A stretch of DNA of 64,000 bases from assembly GCF_037042905.1 (NCBI RefSeq), contig NC_087252.1:29192994-29256993 (forward strand), given 5' to 3'. Every line of letters starts with the position of its first letter. Positions within the stretch are counted from its first letter, which is position 1. Below are positions 11,334 to 25,000 of this stretch, piece by piece. This DNA comes from Lytechinus pictus. Taxonomy: Eukaryota; Echinodermata; Echinoidea; Temnopleuroida; Toxopneustidae. Below the pieces are notes generated by a model that worked only from the letters and a program-made list of their open reading frames with translations, did not search any database and was not told the DNA's origin. Both the position numbers and the translations under genes were made by a program.

Positions 11334-14300
11334 ATTAAAAAGTGGTTAATACTCTGCAATGACAGATTATCGACAATTTGGTTCTCGTTGGCAAAAAAAG
11401 TGGTCGCCCTTGAGGTAAAGTGGGTCTCAACCACTTAGCTATAATCCTTTTATCACCCTTGATGACCATCTCGGTCGCATTATTCTAAGTAGGCTTAACA
11501 TCAATATCCGATTTATTTCTTCCTAGAAAATTCTTTTGAAATTGATCAAAACATTCAATTGGGTATCTGAATATAAAACGGCCCAAGTCCAAGCTTTGGC
11601 GATATTTAGTATGGGAAATATGGGAAATTGTTCCTCATACAATGACTCGTCTTGTGTATAAAATGATAAATCTGAAATCAACTCAGAAATGCCTTAAATA
11701 AAGGAGAAAATTCTGGTACGAGTGTAAGAAAAGCCCTCTCTCATTACTTCTACTACTTACTACAGAAGTCTTTCATGTATATGATTATAAGAATGACGAA
11801 AGTCCATATGATTCTAAAAACGACACACCAGACAAAAGGCCCCGCCAACAAGTAACGTGAATATTAATGTTCATAACAAATGTACACTTAAATTTGTTTT
11901 ATGATGTTCTCTGATGTCTTTTGGCCAAATATACTTTAATTGCCCAAATTTGAAAAAAAAATTATCATTTTTTTCCCGATTTTCTCGAAATGACCTCCTA
12001 TGGACTTGGGCCTTTTTTAATATTCATATACTCAATTGTAAACGGGTAATTAATTCGTTTCGGCCTTTTTACATCAGTTCATTTAGTGGTTGTTACTTGA
12101 AAAGGGTTCCTTCGTTAATAATACCCCCCGCCCTCTAAAAAAAAAAAAAAAAAACATATTAGCCTAGTTGAATGTAAGACATTCTGTGGTATATGCCATC
12201 TTTGATGAAGAGAGTAACGTAATGTCAGGTGATTTGTATGCACTCATATCTTTACTAAACGTATTTCTGAATAGTAGAATAAATTTATTATCTATTATTT
12301 TTTATGGATTTGTTCGAATATGAGTATAGGCCTACACAGTAAAAACTCTATTTATTATTATTTTTTAAATCCAAATCTGTTTACTATATAAACTATACAG
12401 TAATTATTTATACGAGTGTTAAAAATCTTCAACAGAGTTTAATTTTGAAAAGCCTATCTAATTCCCAATAAATTAAGCATAATAATGATAATAATAACGT
12501 CATATTTTACTCATGGTAACCACTTCAGTTCTGAAAACTGTTCTCCCAGCAGGCCCTGCTCAACATGATAATGTTAGCGTGGTTATTGAAAATGTTAAAC
12601 AACTACTCTACGGTTCATATAGTTGTGTATGCCAATAATGAATTGAATTGAATTTATTGGAACGTCACTGGCATTCGCCAACATTTTGTTCAAAACAAGA
12701 AGTACAAAATAATGTAAAACAGATGGGGGGGGGGGGGGCTCTTTTGCGCAAGAGCATAACAATATTTTTTTTGCAAATCAAGCACGTCACAATTTCGTCG
12801 CAATCTAAAGCTACCTGTTTTATCAAAATAATGACACCGCCAAAATAAAAGCCCATATCACTAGACGTCCAATCCTGAAAATGGAGTCTGATGGTAAAGA
12901 CTATTAAACACCTGTATAATACATTCCCAAGACTCGTCTTGCGTGAAAGCATTGGTCTGTGAGTGTTATCACCCCGACCTTGTACTGATGACAGCATCCA
13001 CTCCTTCTCATCCTCCTTCTTCCTACAATAGCCTATCAGATTGGGGCGTTGCAAGAAACTTGCGATCGATTGCAAGTCTATTTTCGGTCCCTAAACCAAT
13101 CATAAGTTTTGGAAATGATCACAAAGTTGCGATTGACTTTTAATCTGCTTCTTGAAACGAGTAGAGTAATCTGATTTTCCACAGTTAAAATTGTTTTATG
13201 AATTGTGAAATTGGAACAGAATATTTGCAATTGATTGCATTTTTTCTTGCATCCCCCCCCCCTCAAGGGAGGAGCGTCCTATGTGTGGTCTCTCATTCAT
13301 TCACAGTGCGTTTAAAATGGCTAGCCTAAAAACATACGTTTTGAGATATTTGGAGAATAGATTAGCCTATACTGTAATATACTTGTATATAGGAACTAAA
13401 TTTGTTTTGAGAGGAAATACCTACTTGGTAATATTATTGCGGCGAGAACGTAAAATGAGTAGGGAAAAAGTGTGTAACAATATAGACCCATAGGACTATT
13501 ACATTGCTCGAAACATTGCATTATGGGTTAGTAATCTGGCCAGATTTGTGTATTAAATAAAGGACTGGTTTGTATATGCTTTCAAGCTTTGTAAGGAGCA
13601 GTCAGAAGGGGCGACTATGTTCATAACATCCACTATCATATGTTTGTTCGTTTGTTTAGTGTTTATCAAGTAGAAAAAAAGAGACTGGTCAACGGATTAA
13701 AAGAGCCAATTAATTTGTAGCTTTATCAAAATTCAATTTTGGTTTACAAAACTAATAAAAATGTCATGTATATAATGAATAAAAAGAGATACGCATTTTG
13801 GCCAAGATATAAATTTTTGTTTGAATGCCAGCCACCAATTTTCCGATATTATAGAGGTTAACTCTCAGATTTATTTCCCGCCTTTCATTTGACGGAGAGT
13901 TATAAACAATTTACGACTCTCAAAGCCAGGAGTATGAAATCTGAGCAGCCCAAGCATTTTAAAGTAACAAGTGATTATCATTAAACACGTAAAAGCGATC
14001 GTGTTCAGAAATAAATTGTGGCCGCCATGTTAATAGGATATTGATGTACTTAGTATCCATGGCAATGGGTGGCGTTACTGACAGTGTCGAGGTCCATTTC
14101 CAGAGAGTGGAGAAGACAAGGGGGAAGGGGAAGGAAGAAGATCTGTCAAGAGAGATGCGTATAGTGTAGCGTATTGTGTAGATCTATGTCATCCTGGTTT
14201 CATTTGAGAAACAAAAAAATGATGCAAGCTATATAGTTAATCCCTTTTCCCCATTGGAAAAATATATATCCTGACACTGGCCCTGACAACAGTTGGCCAT

Positions 14301-14400
14301 TAAATGTGGCTATTTTTTGTTGATCACTTATCATATAATCCTTTTTGTTTTAAGTATAAAATTTTACTGAAGAAACAACTCCTTAATATCATAAAATTTG
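11334..14400. other. Intergenic, no gene recognised
   Basis: About 3 kb of AT-rich DNA. The 136-codon minus frame at 12665-13075 and several 60-75-codon frames have no domain, codon bias or splice context that I can support. Homopolymer runs occur at 12140 (A), 12726 (G) and 13253 (C). A fragment at 12535-12560 (ccagcaggccctg) resembles the 3' body of the minus-strand SINE at 41745-41990. Confidence 0.5.
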
Positions 14401-14983
14401 CTCAAACTGACCTAATAACAGTGCAGATGGGGGGGGGGGAGCGGGGGGCTTGGGCGCGCTTGCCTCCCCCCCCCCCCCGACTCTCCCCAAAACAGTCACT
14501 TCCAAGAAAAAAGTATATATAATAGGAAATATGGTGAAATATAAAATTATTTTCATATTATTATGATCTGTCACAAGATAGGAATTTTGTAATATAAATG
14601 TCGAATATTTTATGCTCGCTAGCAACTTTTTAATATTTTTTTTAATGATATGCCATAACTAGCCCCCTCAAAATATTTGGCTTTTGACGCCACTACCACT
14701 TAAAAAGGTGGGACCAAGCGGTTCATCTAAACCAGTGCATCATTCCACCAAACACTATTTGAAATTGAGTTTAGAATTATCATCATGATTCGCAATTTCA
14801 CAGAATGTGTTGGTATACCAAATAGGCATTCACACAGGATTTGGGGGTGTCAATTTTTTTGGGTACGAAACGGTATCAAATTTTTGGCCTTTTTTATTGT
14901 CAACTTTTCATTCAGCACGAACCCCCCCCCCTTTTCAAATATCCTGCGTACGCTAGTGACACAACCTTTTTGCTCACTTATGC

Positions 14984-15722
14984 CATGGACCTATGAAGAG
15001 ATGGACGATTAACGCGAGCATTTCTTTGACCCAATGATAGTCACCGTCACCTGGTTATGCGCATCTTAATGAGAACATACAGGTGTTGTAACAATAGCAA
15101 TTACCATGACTACCAAGGGTATCTGATCACTCAAAGACGGAACAGTTTCCCGGTCTTGACTTTTGTTGGCTGATCCCCTGTTTCAGTATGTGCCTTTCAG
15201 TCAATTTGCTTCATATATGGATCAGCAAACTTGAGAAGCAGACGATTTTTATGATATAAAATATGATATTATTCGATCCGCTAACTACCGCTCACACATA
15301 AGGACCTCAATAACATTGAAAGATACACGATCTACACATGTTATGTGCCACGTATATCTGGAATATTATGGAGAAACTTGGGAAAATTGAATTTTAAATG
15401 GTAAACAATCAATCACAATATTGCCTCTATATCAAAATATGCAGACATTTCCCCAAATAAAACACATGGAACTAAGATTAACAAAGGTAAACAAAAACTG
15501 CACATCGATTATCCATTATTTCATTGATTTTCTATCAACTGCGCATATAATTTGTGAAATATAAATGTCCAATAACGAACTAATTCAGTCCCTTCTCACG
15601 GTGACGATCATAGGACCAAAGAAGACTAGTATGAAGAAAATGTTATTCAGATGACAATTACCGTCACCTGTTAGTGAATTCATTATCTAAGCGATGAATG
15701 TCCATATCTTCATAGGTCCATG
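14984..15722. mobile_element. Terminal-inverted-repeat element (739 bp)
   Basis: Ends are inverted copies: catggacctatgaagagatg on the left and catatcttcataggtccatg on the right. They are flanked by CTTATGC at both sides (14977-14983 and 15723-15729), a 7-bp direct repeat. A second inverted block, caccgtcacctg/taccgtcacctg, lies inside in direct orientation. No transposase is visible, and the superfamily is not assigned. Confidence 0.65.
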
Positions 15723-16210
15723 CTTATGCACATAATAAAGCGATTATTATTCTAAATTGGCCTGTACTTTCAAATGTGAACTAAACTCCTGGATTTTTTT
15801 TTTTTCAAACATCTGTTGTGATTAATATTATATCTTTGGGCAATGAGTTGAATATCAACAATAGGCGTCAACACCCAGAAACCCATCGCAATTCTAAAAT
15901 GTGTCTTAAACTTAAAAAAAGGGGGGGGGGAAATTATGACAAACCATTGTTTACAGTCTCAGTCGATTTATATTAGCATATAAGTTGAGGTATGATAGCT
16001 TGTTTTAACAGTCTGTTTTAATTTACTTTATTTTGTTTGTCTTTTAGTATTTACCTTCGGAAATCACTAGCTTGCACTTTTTCATATCCTTTTTTCTTCT
16101 TATTCTTGTTTTTTTTTTGTTTTTTTTTAACAAACAAGTGCACACCTAGTTACCAGTAATGCGTAAAGCATTTCCATTTATTTGAAAGCAGGATTAAAGA
16201 GCATATAGGT
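15723..16210. other. Intergenic, nothing recognised
   Basis: AT-rich, with poly-T and poly-G runs (about 15800 and 15920). No gene seen. Confidence 0.5.
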
Positions 16211-16280
16211 GCCGTGGCCGGGGATCGAACCCCCGGAATTTCCATGTATAGCCAGGCGCCTTCGACCACTCGGCCACGGC
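16211..16280 (-). tRNA. tRNA-like sequence, probably pseudogene or SINE head
   Basis: On the minus strand a 7-bp acceptor stem pairs perfectly (GCCGTGG/CCACGGC). The T arm is intact (CGGGG-GTTCGAT-CCCCG) and there is a good A box (tggccgagtggtcgaagg). The span is 70 nt. The anticodon stem does not pair, so I cannot assign an anticodon. It looks derived from a serine/leucine-type tRNA that lost its variable arm. A repeat element abuts it on the left strand side. Confidence 0.55.
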
Positions 16281-16284
16281 TGTT

Positions 16285-16418
16285 GGTTGGGTAAGAAATA
16301 CCCAATATTTTGTAAATTTACGCAATGTTGCGTTGAAATAGCAAAAATACCCAGCAACCATGCATGTTCCCTTTTACCCAATATTGGGTAAAATTTTACT
16401 CAGTATTTTTAGAGTGAA
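16285..16418. repeat. TTGGGTAAA-type short inverted repeat
   Basis: Words ttgggtaagaaatacccaat and acccaatattgggtaaaat occur in mirrored order, and the element ends in cagtatttttagagtg. It is a MITE-like block. Confidence 0.6.
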
Positions 16419-17078
16419 CGTAATGATCCACCTGCATTAATTCATTAATTCCGACCCCAAAAATAATTATGTCTTTGTAATCGTATGAATCAATGATGCC
16501 GTTGGTTCCCCTCCCATTCCTTTTTTGATAGTGCTCGCCGGCTGATCATAATATAACTTATTCTGAAAGAAATCGAACTGTCGCAATTCATTTTTCCGGA
16601 CCATATCATCGATGCCTAAGTTACGGACGAACAAATCTATAAATAAACTGCTACTTAGCATACAGACTACATGCAAGGATGTGAATGAAGCGATGAGGGT
16701 AGATCGAGAACGGCATGTATATGAAGATGATTGCAATCGTCTTGTGATGTCATCGTTTCCCTGGGGCATTATATTCAACCGTTGCTAAGCAATCATCGAT
16801 ACATTAGATGATGCCTCCGTTCACATGTTTGGTATTCCGAATATTGGTCGACATCCTATTAGACATAGTTTAAAAACTGAATGTTAGCATAAGGACAACG
16901 AAACTCGAAGTGGTAATAAAAACGACAATGATCGTTGAGACAGTCATGATGTCTTATAATAGTTTGAATGAAAAATTGAATTTCTTTACTATTGATTTAT
17001 ACAAGTTTGCATCATCGCACATTGATTCGGTTCTTTTGAATTAAATCATTTATGCATTATTAATGTGAAAACATTATT
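16419..17078. other. Intergenic, nothing recognised
   Basis: No gene. The 103-codon minus frame at 16467-16778 has no recognisable domain. Confidence 0.45.
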
Positions 17079-17086
17079 TGTTCAAT

Positions 17087-17302
17087 CAGGGTCGGATCCA
17101 GGATTTTTCAAAGGGGGGGGGGCACATTTTCCCGAGGAAAATTTTACAAGCCAAAAAAAAAAAAAGTTTCACCAAAAAATAAGGGGGCCCTCGATCAGTT
17201 GTGTTTCATCGACATATTCCCATTAAAAATGTTGATTATGGCTCTCAAAAGGGGGGGGGGGGGCACGGGTCGGATGAACCCCCCCCCCCCAATCCTCCAC
17301 TG
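17087..17302. mobile_element. hAT-like MITE (216 bp)
   Basis: Begins CAGGGTCGGATCCAGG and ends CCTCCACTG. G and C homopolymers flank its core, as in the element at 4082-4360. Target duplication TGTTCAAT (17079-17086) / TGTTGAAT (17303-17310), 7 of 8 identical. Confidence 0.75.
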
Positions 17303-17689
17303 TGTTGAATGATGGAAACGAAATATTATAATTCCATTCTAAATGCGAAAATTATACTCAACTCTGACATATGGTTGTTTCTCTTCCTCTCTACTAAAAT
17401 TGACTTTAGAAAAATATACCTGCGTGTATTTAAAATGAAAGAAAGGATGTAGGTACGACTAAATCTAATAATGGTCACTATATTTTTTACATTTATTTTG
17501 AATGAAAATGATCATTCTATCCTTTACCACTTTTGCAAGCCAACAACTTTCGAGCATGATAATGCTAATTTAATCAACAGTATATTTAGTCAACTTAAAC
17601 CAATTGATCAAAAGTTTAATAAAAGTAGGAGATCGAGGCTGAGAGGTAATAGCAAGAAAAATATTCTTCATACTGATACATGGTGAAAC

Positions 17690-18150
17690 CGGTTACACCT
17701 CGTAATTCCGAAGGTTCTTCCGACGATTCGTAATTCCGAAACACGTAAATTGCCTATACCTCGATGTTCGTTAATCCGAAAACGTAAAAGGGTTCGTTAA
17801 TCCGAACATTTGTGGCGTTATTCCGAAGGTTCGATAATCCGAAAACGAAATAAAGTTCGTTGTTGCGAAGGTTCGTTAATCCGAAAACGAAATAAGGTTC
17901 GTTGTTCCGAAGGTTCGTTAGTCCGAAAACGAAATAAGGTTCGTTAATCATTAGTTTTCGGACTAACGAACCTTCGGAATTACGAACCTCATTTCGTTTT
18001 CGGATTAACAAACCTTCGGAATTACGAACCTCACTTCGTTTTCGGATTAACAAACCTTCGGAATTACGAACCTTCGGAAATACGAACCTTCGGAATAACG
18101 AACCTTCGGAATATCCGAACCTTCGGAATAACGAAGCTTCGGAATTACGA
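17690..18150. repeat. Inverted array of TTCG-AAT-CCGAA units
   Basis: About 25 short units such as ggttcgttaatccgaaaacg run one way up to about 17950, then switch to the reverse complement (cgttttcggattaacaaacc). The whole block can fold on itself. The 99-codon minus frame with FVFGLTNLRNNE repeats is only a translation of it. Confidence 0.88.
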
Positions 18151-18592
18151 ATGTATGCGGGTGAAACGTTTCAACGAGGTGCGATAAAATGATTATTCGA
18201 TTTCAGATTATAACATTATGATTTAAGTAAACAGGTAATGTTATATTTGAAAAAAAATACGTAATGGAATATTGCATGGCCCTGGAAAGCGGGGTGCTGG
18301 GATGCTGGAGCACCCCAAACAATTTCCTTGGGGATGCTGCTTGTATTATTCTCCATAGGCAGCACCTACAGGCATTTTGGAAGTCGTATAAAAATGGAAA
18401 AATGAAAACAAAATGACCTTGAACCTTGAAGAAGTACTCTCTCAAAAAGCGTACACGCTGTCCTGGAGAGGGTTGTGCTGTGTCAGGTGCTTCAGGTGAT
18501 GTGGTGATCCTGTGGTGGTATTCTTGGTGCACTATATACAGTGTGCTAGGTGCAGTGGGTGGGTGGTGCGTGTGTGTCCCTCTTACAGCATC
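18151..18592. other. Intergenic, nothing recognised
   Basis: No coding signal. The 109-codon minus frame at 18203-18532 has no recognised domain. Confidence 0.45.
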
Positions 18593-20075
<1,483 letters not shown>

Positions 20076-20179
20076 GAGGGGGAGGCAACATTTGCTGAAT
20101 GATAGGCAATGTTGCTCCCCGGAAGCCAGCTATAGAGGTCGAAGTTACAGCAGCGTTTGGGAGAGTATTCCAAATACGG

Positions 20180-20340
20180 ATGACCCTCATTTTGTAGTGA
20201 AACCCTTTTTCTTCGTCTTCTTTTTTTTCCCAAATTTATCGGACCATTTTGACTTTCATTTTGTAGTGAATTTCATTGGACCTGTTTGATTTCCATTTTG
20301 TAATTGAAACCTTTTTTTTTTCTTTTCAAATTTACAACAA
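20180..20340. repeat. CATTTTGTAGTGAAAC minisatellite
   Basis: Three or more degenerate units of tttcattttgtagtgaa with T runs. Related units occur at 2850-2900 and 36900-37190. Confidence 0.6.
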
Positions 20341-20846
20341 CACCCTACAGTTAAAAAAAATCGTTCCCAAGGCCTTGAAATATGACAATTTTTAGCTTAA
20401 ATTTTCGAATTAAGGACCATCAAATACAAAGATGAAAAAAAAAGCTAATAGAGCATTTTTTTGCAATCACTTCGGAGACGCTTTCTATAACGCAGAGAAT
20501 ATTTTGTCACTGATATATATATGACAAAGCAGTCTTTGTCGAAAATCGGGGGAATAAAAACTCAACTTTTTACAAACGACATATTTGCATGTTTTGTTTG
20601 TCCGGTCCGAAAGACGATGTGCTGTTCCGGTCCACCAACTGAACTTTCGACTATCCTATAATCTGTCCTTTGCGATTTGAAGGGCATTTTTTCCCATTTC
20701 AACTTTGCAGAAAGCGTCTGCGAGTGGATTCTAAAATACGTTAATAACGTTCTGTAGAGCGGTAAATGAAATTTAACTGTCTCGTTTGGTAAAGGGTGAA
20801 ATTTTTTAATGTAACATTGAATCAATTTTCTTACTTTTTAACGTAA
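20341..20846. other. Intergenic, nothing recognised
   Basis: No gene. A ccggtccaccaactg block at about 20625 matches part of the element at 50501-50793. Confidence 0.45.
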
Positions 20847-21414
20847 TAAAAGGACAAGTCCACCACGACAAAAAGTCGATTTGAATAAAAAGAAAATTGG
20901 ATGCAAAATAAGAAAATTGTGACATTTTTAAGTTTCGCTTAATTTCACAAAACAGTTATATGCACATCCCGGTCGGTATGCAAATGAGGAAACTGATGAC
21001 TCATTCACTGTATATTTCTTTTGCATTTTATTATATGAAATATGAAATGTTCTAATTTCTCCTCAATTGTCCTGATTTTTTTCTTTCTCCCCGAATATGT
21101 GGAATTGCCATTGGTGTAGCAATTTATGGTGTAGTCAAGTTGGTCCTTATTGTCAAATCTGTAAAAAATGAAATAATATAGGGCTTGATTCAAAGAATAA
21201 AAAAAAAAGAATAGTGAGTATGGGACATCATCGTTTCTCATTTTCCCTGTAACTAAATTGTACGTAATTATTTTTAAAAAAATAAGCGAACATTTAGAAT
21301 GTCGTAATTTTCTTATTTTACATCCGATTTTGATGAAATTTTCGGCGCATGTTTGCTTGATTTTTTTCTATTGATTGAAATCAACATTTTTTCTGAGGTG
21401 GACTTGACCTTTAA
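20847..21414. mobile_element. TTAA-bounded MITE, copy C
   Basis: Ends taataaaaggacaagtcc and ggtggacttgacctttaa. Interior blocks match the other copies. Confidence 0.85.
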
Positions 21415-21543
21415 TACGATTATTTACTTCAGTAATAGCAAACTCCGTCAGCAAATACTTTGTGAAAGAAATCAAGAATTATTGATGATATTTATTGACT
21501 TCTTTCGCTATAAGAGTCTTATATTTGATAAGGTTTGTGGCTA

Positions 21544-21824
21544 CAGTTGTGCTCAAAAGTTGGTGAACCCCAACAGAAAATATACTCCTTCATGCTGAGT
21601 GGGTATTAATCCTACAGTGTTTGTCGAGCCCAGAAAAATAAACTTTATTGTATAAGGAAATTTTGAACATTTGTTTTCAATAAACACACAAAGAATATTT
21701 GAAGAATTACCTCGATACGTTATAGAATGTAAAAGCTTATCATCTGGCTCCACATTAACGGTAGATCTTGAAACACTATAAATATGTTCATTTTCTGGTG
21801 AGATCACTAAATTTTGAGCACCAC
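21544..21824. mobile_element. Tc1/mariner-like MITE (281 bp)
   Basis: Left end CAGTTGTGCTCAAAA and right end TTTTGAGCACCAC are inverted copies with two mismatches, flanked by TA on both sides (21542-21543, 21825-21826). The TA duplication and GTGCTCAAAA ends fit Tc1/mariner derivatives. No transposase remains. It ends about 170 bp before the proposed PCBD1 start. Confidence 0.7.
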
Positions 21825-21867
21825 TAAATTGCCCCAAACAAAATGTCATAATTCACATCACGCAAAT

Positions 21868-22001
21868 GTGTTGACGCCGCGCCCTCTACGTGCGATCGTT
21901 GGCTGACTGCCGCCGAAGCTCAACCGTGAGAGATAGGAAATCGAATCTACAGGTGTTTGGAGAACGGTTTCATGCGTTTCATACGAACTTTTGCAAGGAT
22001 G
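21868..22001 (+). promoter_or_regulatory. PCBD1: Putative promoter and 5' exon of PCBD1
   Basis: A CpG-dense stretch (gacgccgcgccctctacgtg, then cgatcg) contrasts with the AT-rich surroundings and leads into gcaaggATG|gtaaat. The ATG at 21999-22001 has A at -3 and is followed at once by a GT donor. The next sure exon begins in phase 0 at 23917, so joining them gives M-ASEAKR, close in length to the vertebrate N-terminus. No TATA box is seen. The start of transcription cannot be fixed from sequence. Confidence 0.5.
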
Positions 22002-25000
22002 GTAAATGCGAATCGTTCATTATTGTAATTCTTGTAAGGCTAGGTGTATGGTTTTACGTTCTTTACCCTCGGATGTTGTGAAATAGACCTGAAAAACTTT
22101 GTTTGAGTTTTTGTGTTGTCCCACGTATAGCAAATGGTGGGTGCTGTGCCAGACGGGGAAAAATGTTGTTGTAAAACTTGTATTGAGACTGAGAGAGAGA
22201 GCGAGGTCGCGTTCGCTGTGATGTGATGGAATGGATGGGTCAATAATAGGAATGGTCTGCTTATGACCAATGAATAAAAAAATAATGAAAGAAAAGTTCC
22301 GCCAAATTTCCCCGGGGATTCCAAAATGTAAAAAAAATCCCTTGGCTTGGGCTTAAAGTTAAGTTTGCCATAATATTAATAATCAACACTTTGATTGTGG
22401 GCAACAACGGAAAGACAAGACAAGACAAGACAAGTTAATTCAGCTCAGCCAGGCTTTAAAGAAAAACTCAAAATTTTCTCTTAAATTAAAATTAATGCGG
22501 AATCTGTGCCATATTTCTGGAGCATGCAGAATCTTAGCTCAGCTGGAAGTGGGGTCACTGAAAAATGAACTGAAAATGAATAAATCTGTGGTTTTGTTGC
22601 GAGTTTGTAGTCTTGAGGACTCCCATGATGATGTTTTATCAATCTGACATATACTTCTTATCATGGGAGTCTTGAACAGGGTTTCATATACACGTAAGCG
22701 AAGGAAGTACACAAAGATGGATTTCCCCAGGAAATCCATCTTTGTGCACTAGAATCGCACAAAATAGGTTTATTTTATTAATTTCTACACCTTCCCACGC
22801 GTAATGCGTAGGAAGGTTTTACAAATGGTCACTTAAAAAGTATAAAAAATAGGGTTTCTTACCAGACTGATGTCGCGAAGACCCCCTCGTTCCACATGTA
22901 AACAACGCAAATACAATGGCTACGACCCTTGAACTGCTTATGTATTACGTACTTCCGATGCGCGATGCCGTTTTGAAAAACAATTCATAGATACAAAAAA
23001 TATTTTATGAATATTAAAACTTATTACGTGATTATAAATAATTAGTAGTAAGATAATAATTATTTATAATCACGTAATAAGTTTTAATATTCATAAAATA
23101 TTTATTTTTTTCTATGAATTGTTTTTCAAAACGGCATCGTGCATCGAAAGTACGTAATACCTACGTAATACATAAGCAGTTCAAGGGTCGTAGCCATTGT
23201 ATTTGCGTTGTTTACATGTGGAACGAGGGGGTCTTCGCGACATCAGTCTGGTAAGAAACCCTATTTTTTATACTTTTTAAGTGACCATTTGTAAAACCTT
23301 CCTACGCATTACGCGTGGGAAGGTGTAGAAATTAATAAAATAAACCTATTTCGTGCGATTCTAGTGCACAAAGATGGATATCCTGGGGAAATCCATCTTT
23401 GTGTACTTCCTTCGCTTACGTGTATATGAAAGTAATGAAACCCTGTTCAAGACTCCCATGATAAGAAGTATATGTCAGATTGATAAAACATCATCATGGG
23501 AGTCCTCAAGACTAGCGAGTTTGTCATGTTCTCACAATAGGATCGTACCTTCGGCTTCAAAATGACCAATAAAAAAATGTAATATTGAGGTAGGAGGTGA
23601 AAATAACTATTTCAATTGAAAACAGACAAATATATTCAGCAAACATTGATGCAAATTCCATTTTGTGAAAAGATATTTTAAAATATTGCAAAAAAGCTTA
23701 ACATGTCGAATTCTGGGCTCCACCTGTAGTTCACTCACTTAACTTCAGAAATAATGTAGAAAGGATCCTTTCTACATTATTTCTGAAGTTAAGTGAGTGA
23801 AGCTGAGCAGAGATCTGTGAAACTTCACTTCTGTAATGTTCATGCCTTGCTGCATGACTTGTATATGAATTGTTGGGGAACTTTTAATTGTTTTTCTAAC
23901 TGCATTTATTTCATAGGCATCTGAAGCAAAGCGAGTGAAGCTGAGCGGAGATGATCGGTCTCAGAAGCTCTCTGCCTTGACAGCTGCAGGATGGAAGGAA
24001 GTAGAAGGGCGGGATGCCATCCAGAAAGAATTCACTTTTGGGAACTTCAATCAGGTATGGTCTAGGCATTGTGCAACTGTGACAAAACCTACAAGTCACC
24101 AGAAGGGAAGGTTCTCTGTAAATCACCAAAATTGTAATTTGGTCTTCAGAAAGCCAAAACAAAACAATTAAAATTAGCTTTATATTTGAAAAGAAATTCT
24201 TCGTCTTTATGTGTCAAAATTTCAAGTTGTAAATTTGACTAGAACACAAGAGTTTCTTAGCCACATGTTCTTGCGGATGACTGGAAGTTTCATTGAGATT
24301 GTGTGTACATCTCATGCTTGAGTGAACCCTGAACTTCAAACGTTGTTTTCTCATTTTGGGAAGCTCTTGCTTGGTTTCTTCTATTGTCAATCAAGCACTT
24401 ATGTGGGTTATTCTTGATCAATTTGGACAAGTTATGTACCATTTTAAAGCTTAGGATGTGCTTTTTGAACTCAATAAAAATCTGAAAATTCATTTTGAGC
24501 GACGTGTTGGTTTTGGGGTGGCTGGTCATATGGTATAATAATGCTACAGTCACACCAGGGCCCCATCTTACAAAGAGTTACAATTGATCCAATCAATCGT
24601 AACTCTATGGAAATCCATCAGTGTCATAATTTTTTCTACAGGAAATTTGCCAAATGTCCTTTCTAAACAGAGAGAAGCACAGGGAATTTTCAAGAAAACA
24701 ATGAATGCATGAATACAGATGAAAGCTAAAAAATATTTCGAACCAACATGCATAATAGATGTTGACGTTGCTGGCCGTCCATAGTTACGATTGATCAGGT
24801 CAATCGCAACTATGGAAAGCCAGCAAATTCAACATATAAAATGCATGTTGTTTGTTCAAAAAAATTTCTATATATGAATGTATATCCATATATTCATTGA
24901 TTTCTTGACAATTTGGTGTGTCCTCCTTTGTTTACAATTGACATTTTGCAAATTTCTTCGAGAAAAAAATATGGCACCGATGGATTTCCATAGAAATATG

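Noticed and set aside
17754..18053. 99-codon repeat protein (FVFGLTNLRNNE units)
   Set aside because: It is a translation of the TTCG-AAT-CCGAA array. The array switches strand in the middle and behaves as DNA repeat, not coding sequence.
17690..18150. Heat-shock elements in the TTC..GAA array
   Set aside because: The repeated TTCCGAAGGTTC has one base, not two, between the first TTC and GAA, so the three-unit HSE spacing is broken.
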